From positions 1 to 7,872 of the forward strand of contig DATDRS010000057.1 in assembly GCA_035291605.1 (NCBI GenBank): 7,872 bases of DNA. Reading direction: 5' to 3'. Under the pieces are notes generated by a model. That model did not search any database. It saw only the letters and a program-made list of their open reading frames with translations, and had not been told where the DNA came from. The DNA is from DATDRS01 sp035291605. Its GTDB lineage: Bacteria > Chloroflexota > Anaerolineae > Anaerolineales > UBA6663. Positions 1 to 6,443 of the stretch are shown here, piece after piece. Made by a program: the position numbers and the translations under genes. How positions within the stretch are numbered: position 1 is the first letter of the stretch; the number at the start of each line of letters is the position of its first letter.

Positions 1-1224
1 GTGATCTTTGGGCAGCTCCTGCCCCAGGTGCTGGTTGATCAGGAAGATCAACCCGGCCAACCCCGAGTCTTTGGTGAGCGAGACCTCGAGGGGCCGCCCG
101 AGGAGCGCGGGCACGTCGAAGGGGGCGTACATCCACCAGAACTTGTTCAGCCCATCCGCATGGACTCCCGCCCGCGTGCGGTGCGCGTCCCGGCCGTAGA
201 GTGGATATTTCGGCGGGAGCGGCTCGCCCATCTGCGCATAGATTTCGGCCAGTTCGTTGAGCGCGGTGAAGTCGGGGCGCGCATTCGGGAAGTATCCCAT
301 CCCGATGAGGTGCAGCAGGAGGCCTTCCAGCGGCGCGTTGCCCGTGCGCTCGCCTTTCCCCAGGCACGTCCCGTTGATGACCGCACAGCCTTCGCGGATG
401 GCCGCGAGACAGTTCGCCGCGATCAGCCAGGTATCGTTGTGCGGGTGAAACTCCAGGTCCGCCGGTTCCAGTCCCAGGGCCTTGAGCGCGCGGAAAATGC
501 GCGGGATACTCCGCGGCAGCGCCACGTCGTCGTAGGGCAGGCCGAGGCCCATCGTGTCGCACACGCGGAACTTGGGGCGCAGCGCCTGGCCGTAAGGCGC
601 GGCCAGCTCCTGCACGGCTTCGACGAACGCCCGCATGAAATCCATCGGCGCGCGGGTGGCGTCTTCGAGGTGCAGACGGGGGCGGATGCCCGCCGCCAGC
701 GTGATCTGCACCGCTTGCAGGTAAGTCTGCGCGGCCTGGGCGCGCCCGCCCGGCTTGAACTTGTGGAAGGTGTGGTAGTCCGAGGCGGAGGCCAGCATCC
801 CCGTCTCGCGCACCCCCAGCTTGCGGATCAACTCCGCGTCCTTCGCCGTCGCACGGATCCACGTCGTCGGCTCGATGGGCGCGCCGCGGCGATGCCGCTC
901 CAATGCGCCTTCGAGCGCGGCCCGGTCCGAAGGCCGATACACAAAGAACTCCGCCTGCCGGATGGCGCCCGAGTTTCCGGTGAAGCGGCAGAGCACGTCG
1001 TAGATCTTCAGGCTCTGCACAGTCGTCAGGGGCAGGCCGCCCTGCTGGCCGTCGCGGTGCGTGGTTTCCGTCGTCCAGGCCTCGGCCGGGAGGCCCGGCG
1101 GGCGCGTCGTCCACACATAGCGTGGAAAATCCTCGCGCGGGAAGCTTTCGGGAAAATACTCCGGCGTCTCCGGATCGGCGATCTGCGCCTTGACCGCAGC
1201 ATGGGTAATGGTCGTCGTGGTCAT
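1..1224 (-). CDS. Re-citrate synthase-like DRE-TIM metallolyase (isopropylmalate/homocitrate synthase superfamily), 3' end cut by window edge
   Basis: The minus strand reads open for 408 codons from the ATG at 1224 to the window edge, so the C-terminus is missing. An SD GGAGG (complement of 1230-1234) lies 5 bases upstream of the ATG. Visible motifs are those of HMGL/pyruvate-carboxyltransferase TIM barrels. TTHRDGQQ at residues 54-61 gives the Arg57-Asp58 active-site and metal pair. HPHND at 260-264 is the HxH metal motif. GKGERTGN at 289-296 is the glycine-rich loop. GVHADG at 353-358 and a TKDSGLAG stretch near 384-391 begin the C-terminal subdomain. Family enzymes condense an acyl-CoA with a 2-oxo acid. 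IRQAEFF (88-94), TWIRA (121-125) and SDYH (148-151) match my memory of the Re-citrate synthase of Clostridium kluyveri better than LeuA or NifV. If so, it makes citrate from acetyl-CoA and oxaloacetate with Re stereochemistry. Superfamily membership is nearly certain; the subfamily is inferred. It is transcribed divergently from a citrate-synthase-fold gene. Confidence 0.85.
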   Translation of the reverse strand, partial: MTTTTITHAAVKAQIADPETPEYFPESFPREDFPRYVWTTRPPGLPAEAWTTETTHRDGQQGGLPLTTVQSLKIYDVLCRFTGNSGAIRQAEFFVYRPSDRAALEGALERHRRGAPIEPTTWIRATAKDAELIRKLGVRETGMLASASDYHTFHKFKPGGRAQAAQTYLQAVQITLAAGIRPRLHLEDATRAPMDFMRAFVEAVQELAAPYGQALRPKFRVCDTMGLGLPYDDVALPRSIPRIFRALKALGLEPADLEFHPHNDTWLIAANCLAAIREGCAVINGTCLGKGERTGNAPLEGLLLHLIGMGYFPNARPDFTALNELAEIYAQMGEPLPPKYPLYGRDAHRTRAGVHADGLNKFWWMYAPFDVPALLGRPLEVSLTKDSGLAGLIFLINQHLGQELPKDH

Positions 1225-1229
1225 CTTCG

Positions 1230-1250
1230 CCTCCAGTCTTCAATCTCTCT
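1230..1250 (-). repeat. Degenerate heptamer repeat in the leader of the Re-citrate synthase-like gene
   Basis: Read on the minus strand, this leader splits into three heptads: AGAGAGA, TTGAAGA and CTGGAGG. They resemble the cleaner TTRGAGA heptads at 6721-6748. The last heptad supplies the SD GGAGG of the gene at 1-1224. The match is imperfect (5 to 6 of 7 positions per unit), so the relationship is suggestive only. Confidence 0.35.
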
Positions 1251-1278
1251 TATAAGCCACTCCTCAATGACTTGTCAA
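1249..1278 (-). promoter_or_regulatory. Near-consensus sigma70-type promoter for the Re-citrate synthase-like gene
   Basis: On the minus strand, TTGACA (complement of 1273-1278) is a perfect -35 box. After an 18-base spacer comes TATAAG (complement of 1249-1254), a 5-of-6 -10 box. The transcript would start near 1242, giving a leader of about 18 bases that still contains the SD at 1230-1234. Spacing to the start codon is therefore coherent. The -35 box overlaps the 12-bp palindrome at 1274-1285, so a protein bound there would compete with RNA polymerase. Confidence 0.7.
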
Positions 1279-1285
1279 TATTGAC
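1274..1285. promoter_or_regulatory. Perfect 12-bp palindrome, candidate operator of the divergent pair
   Basis: GTCAATATTGAC is its own reverse complement and sits between two divergent genes in unusually AT-rich sequence. The core TCAATAT recurs as a direct repeat at 1293-1299, 18 bases on. A shorter TCAAT occurs at 1264-1268, 11 bases before the core. The site covers most of the -35 box of the minus-strand promoter and lies just upstream of the -10-like TATAAT at 1299-1304. The plus-strand neighbour encodes a helix-turn-helix protein, which makes it the natural candidate ligand. Binding is inferred, not shown. Confidence 0.5.
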
Positions 1286-1298
1286 TGATAAATCAATA

Positions 1299-1304
1299 TA
1301 TAAT
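1299..1304 (+). promoter_or_regulatory. TATAAT -10-like box in front of the HTH-citrate synthase gene
   Basis: This is a perfect TATAAT, but the -35 partner is awkward. TTGACT at 1281-1286 leaves only a 12-base spacer, and TTGTCA at 1272-1277 leaves 21. The long-spacer option recalls promoters activated by MerR-type proteins, which have 19-20 base spacers with a palindrome inside. A start about 7 bases downstream of the box would leave the 1315 ATG with almost no leader. The box is real as sequence; its role is uncertain. Confidence 0.4.
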
Positions 1305-1314
1305 GAGGGAAGAC

Positions 1315-2532
1315 ATGAAACACGCTCGCTACCTTACCGCCCGCGAGGCGGCGCAAGAATTGAGCATTAGCCTGCCGACGCTGTACGCCTACGTGAGCCG
1401 GGGGTTGATCCGCTCGGAGGCGGCGGGGGGAAGCAAGCGTGACCGGCGCTATCGCGTGGAGGATGTGCAGAAACTCAAAGAGCGCCGGGAGCAGCGGCGC
1501 GATCCGGGCAAGGCGGTGGAGCGCGCGCTGCACTGGGGCGCGCCCATCATGGACTCGGCGCTTACATTGATTGCCGAAGGACGAGTTTATTACCGGGGAC
1601 GCGACGCGCTGGAGTTGGCAACACAGTGCACGGTCGAACAGGTCGCGGCGCTAATTTGGACGGGCAATCTCGACGAGGCGGCGGGGTTGTTCAACGCACC
1701 CGTGGGCGCGCGCTCGCCCCGCTTCCAGTCAGCGCGCCGGGATCTTGCCGACCTGCCGACGATGGAAGCCTTCCAAACCCTTTTGCCGCTGGCCGCCGCC
1801 GACGATCCGGCCGCCTACGATTTGCGTCCCGCCTCCGTGGCGCGCACGGGCGCGCGCATTCTGAAGCTCATGACGACGATTGCCGCGGACGGTGAACCGC
1901 AGGAGGCCGGCATCGCCCAGGCGCTCCAGCGCAGTTGGGCGCCACGGGACGAGCGAGTCCTGCGGTTGATTGACGCCGCCCTCGTCCTGTGCGCGGATCA
2001 CGAGCTGAACGTCTCGTCGTTCACGGCGCGGTGTGTGGCCTCGGCCGGCTCGACGCCCTACGCGGCGGTGATCGCCGGGTTAGCGGCTCTGCAAGGGCTG
2101 AAACATGGCCGTCACACCGAGCGCGTCGAGGCGCTCATGCAGGAAATCGGGAAGCCCGCGCGGGCCCGCGCGGTCGTGGCCGAGCGGCTCAGGCGGGGCG
2201 AGGCTATCCCTGGCTTCGGGCATCCGCTCTATCCTGACGGCGACCCGCGCGGCCGGGCGCTGCTTCAGTTGACGGCGGAGGTCTTCCCGCGTTCGCCGGC
2301 CGTATCGCTCGCGAAAGCGTTGGCGCAGGCGGCCGGCGATTTGGTGGGTGAGCACCCCACGGTTGACTTTGGGCTGGCGACGCTGGCGCGCGCGCTGAAC
2401 CGGCCGACGGGCGGCGCGTTAGCCATTTTTGCGCTGGGGCGGACGGTTGGATGGATCGGCCACGCGATTGAGCAATACCGGCTCGACCAGATGATTCGCC
2501 CCCGGGCGCGGTACGTCGGCCCGCTGCCGTAG
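1315..2532 (+). CDS. Citrate synthase-family protein with N-terminal helix-turn-helix DNA-binding domain
   Basis: The ATG at 1315 is preferred because AGGGA at 1306-1310 lies 4 bases upstream. An in-frame ATG at 1303 would add four residues but has no SD. The product is 405 residues. Residues about 5-60 form a MerR/excisionase-like (HTH_17-type) helix-turn-helix, with LTAREAAQEL followed by a TLYAYVSRG recognition-helix region. The rest is a citrate synthase domain starting near residue 80 (DSALTLI, then YYRGRD). Key residues are present: His229 in ADHELN, His264 in LKHGRH (position of the catalytic loop His), His303 in GFGHPLY, Asp351 in TVDFG, Arg376 in GRTVGW and Arg396 in IRPRA. The usual HGGAN loop reads HGRHT, so catalysis may be altered. 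Citrate synthases join acetyl-CoA (or propionyl-CoA) to oxaloacetate. Here the fusion and the divergent neighbour suggest a metabolite-sensing regulator, an active enzyme, or both. Family assignment is sure; role is inferred. Confidence 0.9.
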   Translation: MKHARYLTAREAAQELSISLPTLYAYVSRGLIRSEAAGGSKRDRRYRVEDVQKLKERREQRRDPGKAVERALHWGAPIMDSALTLIAEGRVYYRGRDALELATQCTVEQVAALIWTGNLDEAAGLFNAPVGARSPRFQSARRDLADLPTMEAFQTLLPLAAADDPAAYDLRPASVARTGARILKLMTTIAADGEPQEAGIAQALQRSWAPRDERVLRLIDAALVLCADHELNVSSFTARCVASAGSTPYAAVIAGLAALQGLKHGRHTERVEALMQEIGKPARARAVVAERLRRGEAIPGFGHPLYPDGDPRGRALLQLTAEVFPRSPAVSLAKALAQAAGDLVGEHPTVDFGLATLARALNRPTGGALAIFALGRTVGWIGHAIEQYRLDQMIRPRARYVGPLP

Positions 2533-2574
2533 ATAGCCGTTGCCAAAGTCCAGTTTCTTGCGGCGCAGAATTTG

Positions 2575-2583
2575 TGCTATAAC
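2575..2583 (+). promoter_or_regulatory. Extended -10 promoter for glpK
   Basis: TGCTATAAC fits the extended -10 pattern TGnTATAAT, with one mismatch in the hexamer. No good -35 box is seen at 17 bases (TTTCTT-like sequence only), as is common for extended -10 promoters. Transcription would begin near 2590, leaving about 25 bases of leader with an SD GAGG at 2606-2609. The 83-base gap after the stop of the preceding gene shows no clear hairpin terminator. Confidence 0.5.
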
Positions 2584-2615
2584 CTCAGCCATATCTCATC
2601 TCCGCGAGGTCACGT

Positions 2616-4112
2616 ATGGCTAAATACGCCGCTGCCATTGATCAGGGCACGACGAGCACGCGCTTCATGATCTTCGACCACGCTGGGAAGGTCGCGGCGA
2701 TTGAACAGAAGGAGCACGCGCAGATTTACCCGGAGCCTGGCTGGGTGGAACACGACCCGCTCGAAATCTGGGAGCGCACGCAGGGGGTGATCGCGGGCGC
2801 GCTGCGGCAGGGGAACGTTGACCCGAAAGACATTGCCGCCGTCGGCGTGACTAACCAGCGCGAGACGACGGTGGTGTGGGAGAAGGCGACGGGCAAGCCG
2901 GTCTACAACGCGATTGTCTGGCAGGACACGCGCACGGCCGACATCTGCAACGCGCTGGCGAAAGACGGCGGGCAGGACCGCTTCCGCGCTCGCGCCGGGT
3001 TGCCGCTCGCCACCTATTTCTCCGGCCCGAAGATCAAGTGGATATTGGACCATATCGAGGGGGCGCGCGCCCGCGCCGAGCGGGGAGAACTGCTCTTCGG
3101 CAACATTGACACCTGGGTCATCTGGAACCTCACAGACGGCCCGGACGGCGGCGTCCACGTCACCGATGTCTCCAACGCCTCCCGCACGCTGCTGATGAAC
3201 CTGGAGACGCTCGATTGGGACGCCGATATTCTTGAGATCATGGGCATCCCGCGCAGAATGCTCCCCGCCATTCGGGCGTCGAGCGAAAAGTATGGGACGG
3301 CGACCGGCGCGCTGACGGGAGTCCCGGTCGCGGGCGATCTCGGCGATCAGCAGGCCGCGCTCTTCGGCCAGACGTGCTTCTCACCCGGCGAAGCGAAGAA
3401 TACTTACGGCACGGGCTGCTTCATGCTCCTGAATACAGGCACAGCGCCAGTGCCGTCGAAGAACGGCCTGCTCACCACGCTGGCTTACAAGATCGGTAAT
3501 GAGCAGGCCGTGTATGCGCTCGAAGGCTCGATTGCGATCACGGGCGCGCTGGTGCAGTGGCTGCGCGACAACCTGGGGCTGATTCAAAAGTCCGCCGACG
3601 TTGAAGCCTTGGCGCAGACCGTGGACGACAACGGCGGCATCTACTTTGTTCCTGCGTTCTCCGGCCTGTATGCGCCCTATTGGAAAGACAACGCCCGCGG
3701 CGCCATCGTGGGCCTGACGCGCTACGTGAACAAGGGGCACATCGCTCGCGCCGCGCTCGAAGCCACCGCCTACCAGACGCGCGAAGTGCTCGACGCAATG
3801 AACAAGGACTCGGGCGTGAGCCTGACCGCGCTCAAAGTGGACGGCGGCATGGTGCAGGACGAACTGCTCATGCAGTTTCAGGCCGACGTCCTCGGCGTGC
3901 CCGTCATCCGCCCGACGGTGGCCGAGACGACCTCCCTCGGTGCGGCCTACGCCGCCGGGCTGGCCGTGGGCTTTTGGGAACGGGTGGACGACCTGCGCGC
4001 GAACTGGGGCAAGGACAAGGAATGGGTTCCGCGGATGAACGCCGCGCGGCGCGAGAAGTTGTACGCGGGCTGGAAGAAGGCGGTGACGCGCACCTTCGAT
4101 TGGGTGGAGTGA
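2616..4112 (+). CDS. glpK: Glycerol kinase
   Basis: The cytoplasmic FGGY-family kinase phosphorylates glycerol to sn-glycerol 3-phosphate with ATP, feeding glycolysis or lipid synthesis. The 498 residues match the family's usual length of about 500. The phosphate loop AIDQGTTSTR is at 7-16. Glycerol contacts align as Arg82-Glu83 (NQRET), Tyr134 (TYFSGPK) and Asp244-Gln245 (GDQQAALFGQ). Further marks are NTYGTGCFML at 262-271, the APYW segment and the C-terminal VDGGM and ETTSLGAAYAAG nucleotide-binding motifs. The ATG at 2616 has GAGG at 2606-2609. In E. coli GlpK the residue before the IPISG segment is Arg236, used for fructose-1,6-bisphosphate inhibition. Here the aligned residue is Gly235, so that control is probably absent. 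The gene heads a tight cluster: the next start codon is 18 bases downstream. Identification is near certain. Confidence 0.97.
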   Translation: MAKYAAAIDQGTTSTRFMIFDHAGKVAAIEQKEHAQIYPEPGWVEHDPLEIWERTQGVIAGALRQGNVDPKDIAAVGVTNQRETTVVWEKATGKPVYNAIVWQDTRTADICNALAKDGGQDRFRARAGLPLATYFSGPKIKWILDHIEGARARAERGELLFGNIDTWVIWNLTDGPDGGVHVTDVSNASRTLLMNLETLDWDADILEIMGIPRRMLPAIRASSEKYGTATGALTGVPVAGDLGDQQAALFGQTCFSPGEAKNTYGTGCFMLLNTGTAPVPSKNGLLTTLAYKIGNEQAVYALEGSIAITGALVQWLRDNLGLIQKSADVEALAQTVDDNGGIYFVPAFSGLYAPYWKDNARGAIVGLTRYVNKGHIARAALEATAYQTREVLDAMNKDSGVSLTALKVDGGMVQDELLMQFQADVLGVPVIRPTVAETTSLGAAYAAGLAVGFWERVDDLRANWGKDKEWVPRMNAARREKLYAGWKKAVTRTFDWVE

Positions 4113-4116
4113 CCTT

Positions 4117-4125
4117 AAAGAGGAG
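4117..4125 (+). promoter_or_regulatory. Strong SD of the hydroxyacid dehydrogenase gene
   Basis: AAAGAGGAG ends 5 bases before the ATG at 4131. It occupies most of the 18-base gap after glpK and leaves no room for a separate promoter. This supports co-transcription of the two genes and fixes the start. Confidence 0.8.
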
Positions 4126-4130
4126 ACCGT

Positions 4131-5027
4131 ATGAGCGAACAAGTCGGCTTCATCGGCCTCGGCATCATGGGCCGAGGTATGGCCCGTAATCTGCTGAAGG
4201 CAGGCTTCAAAGTGTGTGTATGGAACCGCACGGCAAGCAAGATGGACGAACTGGCCGCCGAGGGCGCGACGAAGGCCGCCAGCCCCGCCGACCTGGCCGC
4301 GCAGTCCGACGTCGTCATCACCTGCGTCAGCGACACGCCCGACGTCGAAGCCGTGATCTTGGGCGACGACGGCGTGATCCACGGCCTCCGGCCCGGCGCG
4401 CTGGTGATTGACATGAGCACCATCAGCCCGCACGCCACGCGCGAAATCGCCCGAAAGCTTGCCGGGAAAGGCGCGCACATGCTCGACGCGCCTGTGAGCG
4501 GCGGGAGCGAGGGCGCGGCTAAAGGCACGCTCACCATCATGGTCGGCGGCGAGGCCGGGCAGGTGGCCCGCGCCATGCCGGTCTTGCAGGCGATGGGCAA
4601 GACCATCACGCATGTCGGCGGACACGGCGACGGGCAGATGGTGAAGCTCGTCAACCAGATCCTGGTCGTGGGCAACTGTCTTGCGATGTGCGAGGCGCTG
4701 CTGTTCGCGCAGGCGGGCGGCCTCGATCTGCGCAAAGCGTTTGAGGCCGTCGCGCCGGGGGCCGCCGGGAGCTGGATGCTCAGCCAGCGCGGCCCGCAGA
4801 TTCTCAACCGCGACTGGCGGCCCGGCTTCACGATTGACTTGCAGCAGAAAGACGTGCGCCTGGTCCTCGCCGCCGCCGACCAGCTCGGCGTGCCGCTGCT
4901 CGGCACGGGCCTCATCTTCAACCTCTACCGGGCGTTGCAGGCCGACGGCCTCGGCGGCGAGGGCAATCACGCGCTCATCAAGGCGCTGGAGAAACTCTCT
5001 GGACTCGAAGTCCGCGCGGGTGGATAA
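4131..5027 (+). CDS. Beta-hydroxyacid dehydrogenase (3-hydroxyisobutyrate dehydrogenase / tartronate semialdehyde reductase family)
   Basis: The 298-residue product has the standard length and layout of the family, which interconverts 3-hydroxyacids and semialdehydes with NAD(P). The N-terminal Rossmann domain starts with GFIGLGIMG (6-14). WNRT at 31-34 follows the second strand, and an Arg-Thr there usually points to NADPH preference. VIDMST is at 92-97 and the substrate loop DAPVSGG at 119-125. The catalytic Lys172 lies in GQMVKLVNQ (168-176) with Asn175 beside it. The helical domain contains KDVRLVLAAA (240-249). Lys172 and the substrate loop are intact, so an active enzyme is expected. 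The substrate cannot be read from sequence: tartronate semialdehyde, succinic semialdehyde, glyoxylate and 3-hydroxyisobutyrate are all possible. Position directly after glpK favours a C3 intermediate, which is an inference. Confidence 0.93.
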   Translation: MSEQVGFIGLGIMGRGMARNLLKAGFKVCVWNRTASKMDELAAEGATKAASPADLAAQSDVVITCVSDTPDVEAVILGDDGVIHGLRPGALVIDMSTISPHATREIARKLAGKGAHMLDAPVSGGSEGAAKGTLTIMVGGEAGQVARAMPVLQAMGKTITHVGGHGDGQMVKLVNQILVVGNCLAMCEALLFAQAGGLDLRKAFEAVAPGAAGSWMLSQRGPQILNRDWRPGFTIDLQQKDVRLVLAAADQLGVPLLGTGLIFNLYRALQADGLGGEGNHALIKALEKLSGLEVRAGG

Positions 5028-5035
5028 TCCACACC

Positions 5036-6415
5036 ATGGACCTGCTCCTCGCCCACGGTTACTTCCTCGCTGAAGACGAGCACGAGCGCCGGGTGATGAA
5101 GCCGTACCCCACGCTCGGCCTGCTCTACCTCTCGGCCTATCTCAAGTCCAAAGGCTTTGCCGTCGGCGTGTTCGACTCCACGTTCCAATCGCTCGCCGAC
5201 TTTGAAGCGCGCCTGCGCGCCGAGCGCCCGCCCGTCGTCGGGTTGTACGCGAACCTGATGACCAAGTTCAACGTGCTGAAGATGATCCCGCTGTGCAAGG
5301 CGGTTGACGCGACGGTGGTCCTCGGCGGGCCGGAGCCGGTTTCGTACGCCGCCGAATACCTGGCGCGCGGCGCGGACGTGATCGTGGTAGGGGAGGGGGA
5401 ACTGACGGTCGAAGACCTCCTGGCCCGCCGCTTCCAGAACTTGCGCGAGGTTCCCGGCATTATCTTTCGCGCCGGGGATGGCGCGGTCGTCCGCAATCCA
5501 CCCCGGCCTTACATTTCCAATCTCGATGCGCTGCCTTTCCCCGACCGCGAGGCGATTGACGGCGACCGCTACGTGCGCGTTTGGCGCGAACATCACGGCC
5601 TGGGGTCGGTCTCGCTCATTTGCGCGCGCGGCTGCCCTTATCACTGCCAGTGGTGCAGCCACGCGGTCTACGGCCACACCCACCGCCGCCGCTCCCCGGC
5701 CAATGTCGTCGCCGAATTGGAAATGCTTTTGGAACGCTATCAGCCTGATCAAATCTGGTACGCCGACGACGTGTTCACCATCCACCGCCGCTGGTTCTTC
5801 GAGTACGCAGCCCTCCTCAGGCAGCGTGGGATCAAGATCCCCTTCGAGTGCATCTCGCGCGCCGATTGCATGAACGAAGACGTGGTGAGGACGCTGGCCG
5901 AGATGGGCTGTTGCCGGCTGTGGATCGGCTCGGAGTCCGGCAGTCAGCGCATCCTCGACGCGATGCGCCGCGATGCCGACGCCGAAGACGTGCGGGCCAA
6001 GACGAAGATGCTTCAGCAGCACGGCATCCAGGTGGGGATGTTCATCATGCTCGGTTACGAGGGCGAGGAAGTGGCCGACCTCGAAGCGACGACCGAGCAT
6101 CTCAAACTGGCCAAGCCAGACACCTTCCTCACCACGGTCGCTTACCCCATCAAAGGCACGCCCTATTACGCGGAGGTCGAGGCCCGCGTCCTGGCCCGCG
6201 CGGAGTGGGATAAAGTCAGCGACCGTGATCTTACAGTGCAAGGCCGTTATTCGCGCCGCTTCTATTCGTTTGCCACGCGCTGGATGGTGAACGCAGTCGC
6301 GCTGCACCGCGAGTGGCGCGGCCCCCGCCGCCCGCTCAGCCTCGCCAGGACGCTCGCCAACACCGCGCTGGGCCGGGCGGGGATGATGCTCACGCGCCAT
6401 GAGCGTGAGGCGTGA
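5036..6415 (+). CDS. B12-binding-domain radical SAM protein
   Basis: The 459-residue protein has an N-terminal Rossmann-like domain of the cobalamin-binding type. PYPTLGLLYLSAYLKSKG is at 23-40, VVLGGPEP at 94-101 and VIVVGEGE at 115-122. A radical SAM barrel follows, with its [4Fe-4S] cysteines at 200, 204 and 207 in GCPYHCQWC. Later barrel marks are the acidic YADDVF (242-247), WIGSESGSQRIL (296-307), and the GMFIMLGYEGE strand and loop (334-344). The classic DxHxxG cobalamin motif is not seen. This is also true of many BchE/HpnJ-like members, so B12 binding without a lower His ligand, or none, is possible. These enzymes cleave SAM to a 5'-deoxyadenosyl radical to modify pigments, hopanoids, lipids or natural products. 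The substrate here is unknown. The ATG at 5036 lies 8 bases after the upstream stop with only a weak SD, suggesting coupled translation. Confidence 0.9.
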   Translation: MDLLLAHGYFLAEDEHERRVMKPYPTLGLLYLSAYLKSKGFAVGVFDSTFQSLADFEARLRAERPPVVGLYANLMTKFNVLKMIPLCKAVDATVVLGGPEPVSYAAEYLARGADVIVVGEGELTVEDLLARRFQNLREVPGIIFRAGDGAVVRNPPRPYISNLDALPFPDREAIDGDRYVRVWREHHGLGSVSLICARGCPYHCQWCSHAVYGHTHRRRSPANVVAELEMLLERYQPDQIWYADDVFTIHRRWFFEYAALLRQRGIKIPFECISRADCMNEDVVRTLAEMGCCRLWIGSESGSQRILDAMRRDADAEDVRAKTKMLQQHGIQVGMFIMLGYEGEEVADLEATTEHLKLAKPDTFLTTVAYPIKGTPYYAEVEARVLARAEWDKVSDRDLTVQGRYSRRFYSFATRWMVNAVALHREWRGPRRPLSLARTLANTALGRAGMMLTRHEREA

Positions 6416-6443
6416 CCAGTGATGTGTGTACGTTGCTCGCTCC

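Noticed and set aside
1..1284. Long plus-strand open frame of 427 codons
   Set aside because: It is the exact antisense of the minus-strand metallolyase in the same codon register. Its translation is Arg-rich and shows no family motif, while the opposite strand shows full catalytic motifs and an SD.
2156..2173. Perfect 18-bp GC palindrome CCGCGCGGGCCCGCGCGG
   Set aside because: It lies inside the citrate synthase coding sequence, where it encodes an ordinary Ala/Arg-rich stretch. GC-rich codon use makes such palindromes likely by chance, and no T-tract follows to make a terminator.
2533..2615. Possible terminator between the citrate synthase gene and glpK
   Set aside because: No convincing stem-loop followed by a T-run is visible. 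The gap is explained by a promoter and an SD.
3381..4970. Long minus-strand open frame of 529 codons
   Set aside because: It runs across the opposite strand of glpK and the dehydrogenase, both of which have unmistakable motifs. Long antisense frames are expected in GC-rich DNA.
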